From Colimorpha sp045222295 (GTDB lineage: Bacteria; Bacteroidota; Bacteroidia; Bacteroidales; P3), in assembly GCA_045222295.1 (NCBI GenBank), contig JBGUXP010000021.1, positions 17,383 to 81,382 of the forward strand: a stretch of DNA of 64,000 nucleotides, read 5' to 3'. The notes under the pieces were generated by a model, which was given only the letters and a program-made list of their open reading frames with translations, was not told where the DNA came from and did no database searches. Shown here one piece after another: positions 63,056 through 64,000 of the stretch. The position numbers and the translations under genes are program-made. How positions within the stretch are numbered: the first letter of the stretch is position 1; each line of letters starts with the position of its first letter.

Positions 63056-63493
63056 TTAGAACGGCAGGTCGTCGTCGGGCGAGGAAGCCATCTGGGGAGC
63101 CGCGGCGAAGTTGGTGGGCTGGGCAGCAGGAGCAGCTGCGGGTTGTGCTGCTGCAGGCTGGGCTGCAGCAGCGGGAGTGGCACCTTGCCAAGCATAACCA
63201 CCGGCAGCGGGCATCTGGCCCGGCACGAAGGGCTGGATGCGCGAAGCACGCAGGTCGGTGTACCAGCGCTCGTTGAACTCTCGCGACTCCGGATTGAAGG
63301 TCACCTGCACGGGACTCCCCATCGGGATATTCTTGGCCATGGCCACACGCTCCTCGCCGAAGGTCACAAAGGCCACCTTGCGCGGATAGTCGCCGTCGGT
63401 CTCAATCACAAAACCGCCTTTCACCCACGGGCCGCGGGCCGATTCGCCCGACACTTCGGGCAACAACTGAATCAATTTGCCTGTAATTTCCAT
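63056..63493 (-). CDS. DUF3127 SSB-like protein
   Basis: 145 residues. N-terminal OB-fold-like domain (about 1-95: MEITGKLIQLLPEVSGESARGPWVKGGFVIETDGDYPRKVAFVTFGEERVAMAKNIPMGSPVQVTFNPESREFNERWYTDLRASRIQPF), characteristic of DUF3127, followed by a Gly/Ala/Pro/Gln-rich tail (AAGGYAWQGATPAAAAQ) ending in acidic SSPDDDLPF, the same tail as single-strand DNA-binding proteins, which recruits repair proteins. Probably binds ssDNA, but the activity is unproven. Confidence 0.9.
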   Translation of the reverse strand: MEITGKLIQLLPEVSGESARGPWVKGGFVIETDGDYPRKVAFVTFGEERVAMAKNIPMGSPVQVTFNPESREFNERWYTDLRASRIQPFVPGQMPAAGGYAWQGATPAAAAQPAAAQPAAAPAAQPTNFAAAPQMASSPDDDLPF

Positions 63494-63561
63494 TTTGCTA
63501 TATTTTATATTATTATTATTATCAATTCCTTATCCGCCGACTCCCGTCGGCTGCAATCGTA

Positions 63562-63593
63562 CAAAAATAGAAAAAAAAAACGACCCCGCCAAA
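63562..63593 (-). promoter_or_regulatory. Promoter of the DUF3127 gene
   Basis: Minus strand TTTG (63593-63590), 20-nt spacer, TATTTTTG (63569-63562): consensus match about 70 bp before the start codon. Confidence 0.85.
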
Positions 63594-63628
63594 TATTTTT
63601 TTTAATACCCTTTTGGGACGAAAAACGT

Positions 63629-63736
63629 ACCGTCACCGTACCTCCGCCGTACTATCTCCGACCCCGGTCGGAGATGAGTCGGAGAAGAGTCGGAGATGAG
63701 TCGGACTTGATACGGTGTTGGTGCTAAGTATCAGGC
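63629..63736 (+). repeat. CGGAG array (array e)
   Basis: Perfect ATCTCCGACC-CC-GGTCGGAGAT (63654-63675) followed by GAGTCGGAGAA, GAGTCGGAGAT, GAGTCGGACTT, GATACGGTGTT, GGTGCTAAGTATCAGGC at 11-bp spacing. The longest and cleanest copy in the window; GATAC and GTATC near its right end can pair. Confidence 0.9.
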
Positions 63737-63756
63737 AGTTATATGTTCGTTAAAAT

Positions 63757-63797
63757 CATAAACGGCACTCAGTCAGAGTGTTGAGTGCCGTTTTAGG
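63757..63797. terminator. Terminator before the right-end gene
   Basis: AAACGGCACTCA (63760-63771) pairs with TGAGTGCCGTTT (63782-63793), loop GTCAGAGTGT. It ends the leftward transcript of the partial T9SS cargo gene. Confidence 0.8.
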
Positions 63798-63840
63798 CTT
63801 GTAACCTATTGATTTTCAATTTTGGCTCAGAGGGCGAAAA

Positions 63841-64000
63841 TCAGTGCTGGATGGACAGTTTTTGGGTGCCTGCGGCGGAGGGGGTGGCGAGGCGGAGGAG
63901 GTAGAGTCCGGAGGGGTAGGAGGCGGTGGCGAGGCGGTGGGAGGCGGTGCCGACTTGGAGGGTGAAGCTATCCAGGAGGCGGCCGTCGGGGCCGTAGACA
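63841..64000 (-). CDS. Type IX secretion cargo protein, C-terminal end (partial)
   Basis: The last 52 codons, ending in the window's right edge: VYGPDGRLLDSFTLQVGTASHRLATASYPSGLYLLRLATPS...QKLSIQH. The S/P-GLYLLRL-x-n-KLSIQH pattern is the C-terminal sorting domain (type A) recognised by the type IX secretion system. The cargo function lies outside the window. Confidence 0.8.
   Translation of the reverse strand, partial: VYGPDGRLLDSFTLQVGTASHRLATASYPSGLYLLRLATPSAAGTQKLSIQH

Noticed and set aside
63629..63736. CRISPR-like array from the repeated GAGTCGGAGTT words
   Set aside because: Units are 11 bp with no spacers of regular length and no cas genes; it is a palindrome plus tandem words.
1..64000. 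tRNA or rRNA genes
   Set aside because: I looked for T-loop and CCA-end patterns and for conserved rRNA stretches and saw none; a tRNAscan-type search could not be run.

Overview
The window is chromosomal DNA of an anaerobic member of the order Bacteroidales (phylum Bacteroidota). Evidence: promoters of the Bacteroidota type (TTTG, 19-21 nt, TAnnTTTG) at a dozen places, almost no Shine-Dalgarno sequences, a type IX secretion component (PorQ) and two C-terminal type IX sorting domains, an oxygen-sensitive ribonucleotide reductase (NrdD/NrdG), and genes of lysine fermentation (kamA, kdd). I cannot fix the family or genus. Nearly all of the window is ordinary core genome of fairly high GC; no phage, integrase, transposase, CRISPR array, rRNA or tRNA gene was seen.

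Layout. 1-2,900: end of typA, two HEAT/AlkD-like genes, and an XRE regulator behind an AT-rich control region full of TTACAnTTGTAA palindromes. 2,898-5,960 (minus): nrdD-nrdG behind a cobalamin riboswitch and a consensus promoter. 6,297-9,600: a decayed WG-repeat gene and pheT. 9,593-13,300: small unknown genes, a structured-RNA candidate and an RluB pseudouridine synthase. 13,365-20,065 (plus): yggS, yitT-like, rpe, an RlmI-like methyltransferase, folE, a LolA-like protein, tsaB and an Opp-type permease. 20,062-26,034 (minus): the complete GDP-D-glycero-alpha-D-manno-heptose set (gmhB, hddC, gmhA, hddA) with a glycosyltransferase, then a TonB-domain protein and a DUF6266 protein. 26,490-31,946: kdd, tcdA (minus), kamA, porQ, lplA. 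31,950-37,052 (minus): glyS, a histidine kinase, a LolC/E-like permease, tpiA. 37,496-38,232: an MNT-HEPN toxin-antitoxin pair. 38,300-41,840: a second structured-RNA candidate and a low-GC island of seven small, mostly membrane-associated unknown genes, three of which share a J-domain-like motif. 42,166-45,935: serC, serA, an ATP-grasp-like protein, mntP. 45,932-51,946: a type IX-secreted LRR protein and a divergent ECF sigma / anti-sigma / twin outer-membrane-protein operon. 52,138-64,000 (minus): cls, a HAD phosphatase, a BASS transporter, purine nucleoside phosphorylase, a bifunctional-nuclease-domain protein, rdgB, a porin, trxB, an LPG-flippase-like protein, panD, a 5-formyl-THF cyclo-ligase, a DUF3127 protein and the tail of another type IX cargo protein.

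The most unusual property is the short-repeat content. (i) Multi-hairpin elements of about 50-110 bp lie in frame inside conserved genes (two in the RlmI-like gene, one each in tsaB, the ATP-grasp-like gene and the DUF6266 gene). (ii) At six sites a four- or five-base core recurs at exactly 9 bp, mostly in protein linkers but also between genes. (iii) Heptanucleotide tandem repeats form the hydrophobic core of three signal peptides and short loops in other proteins. (iv) Five intergenic arrays combine a central palindrome with 11-bp-spaced CGGAG-like words. (v) Intergenic hairpins have arms built from a word repeated twice or three times. Within several of these classes the sequence differs from site to site while the period and layout are the same, which points to a shared generating process rather than simple copies of one element.
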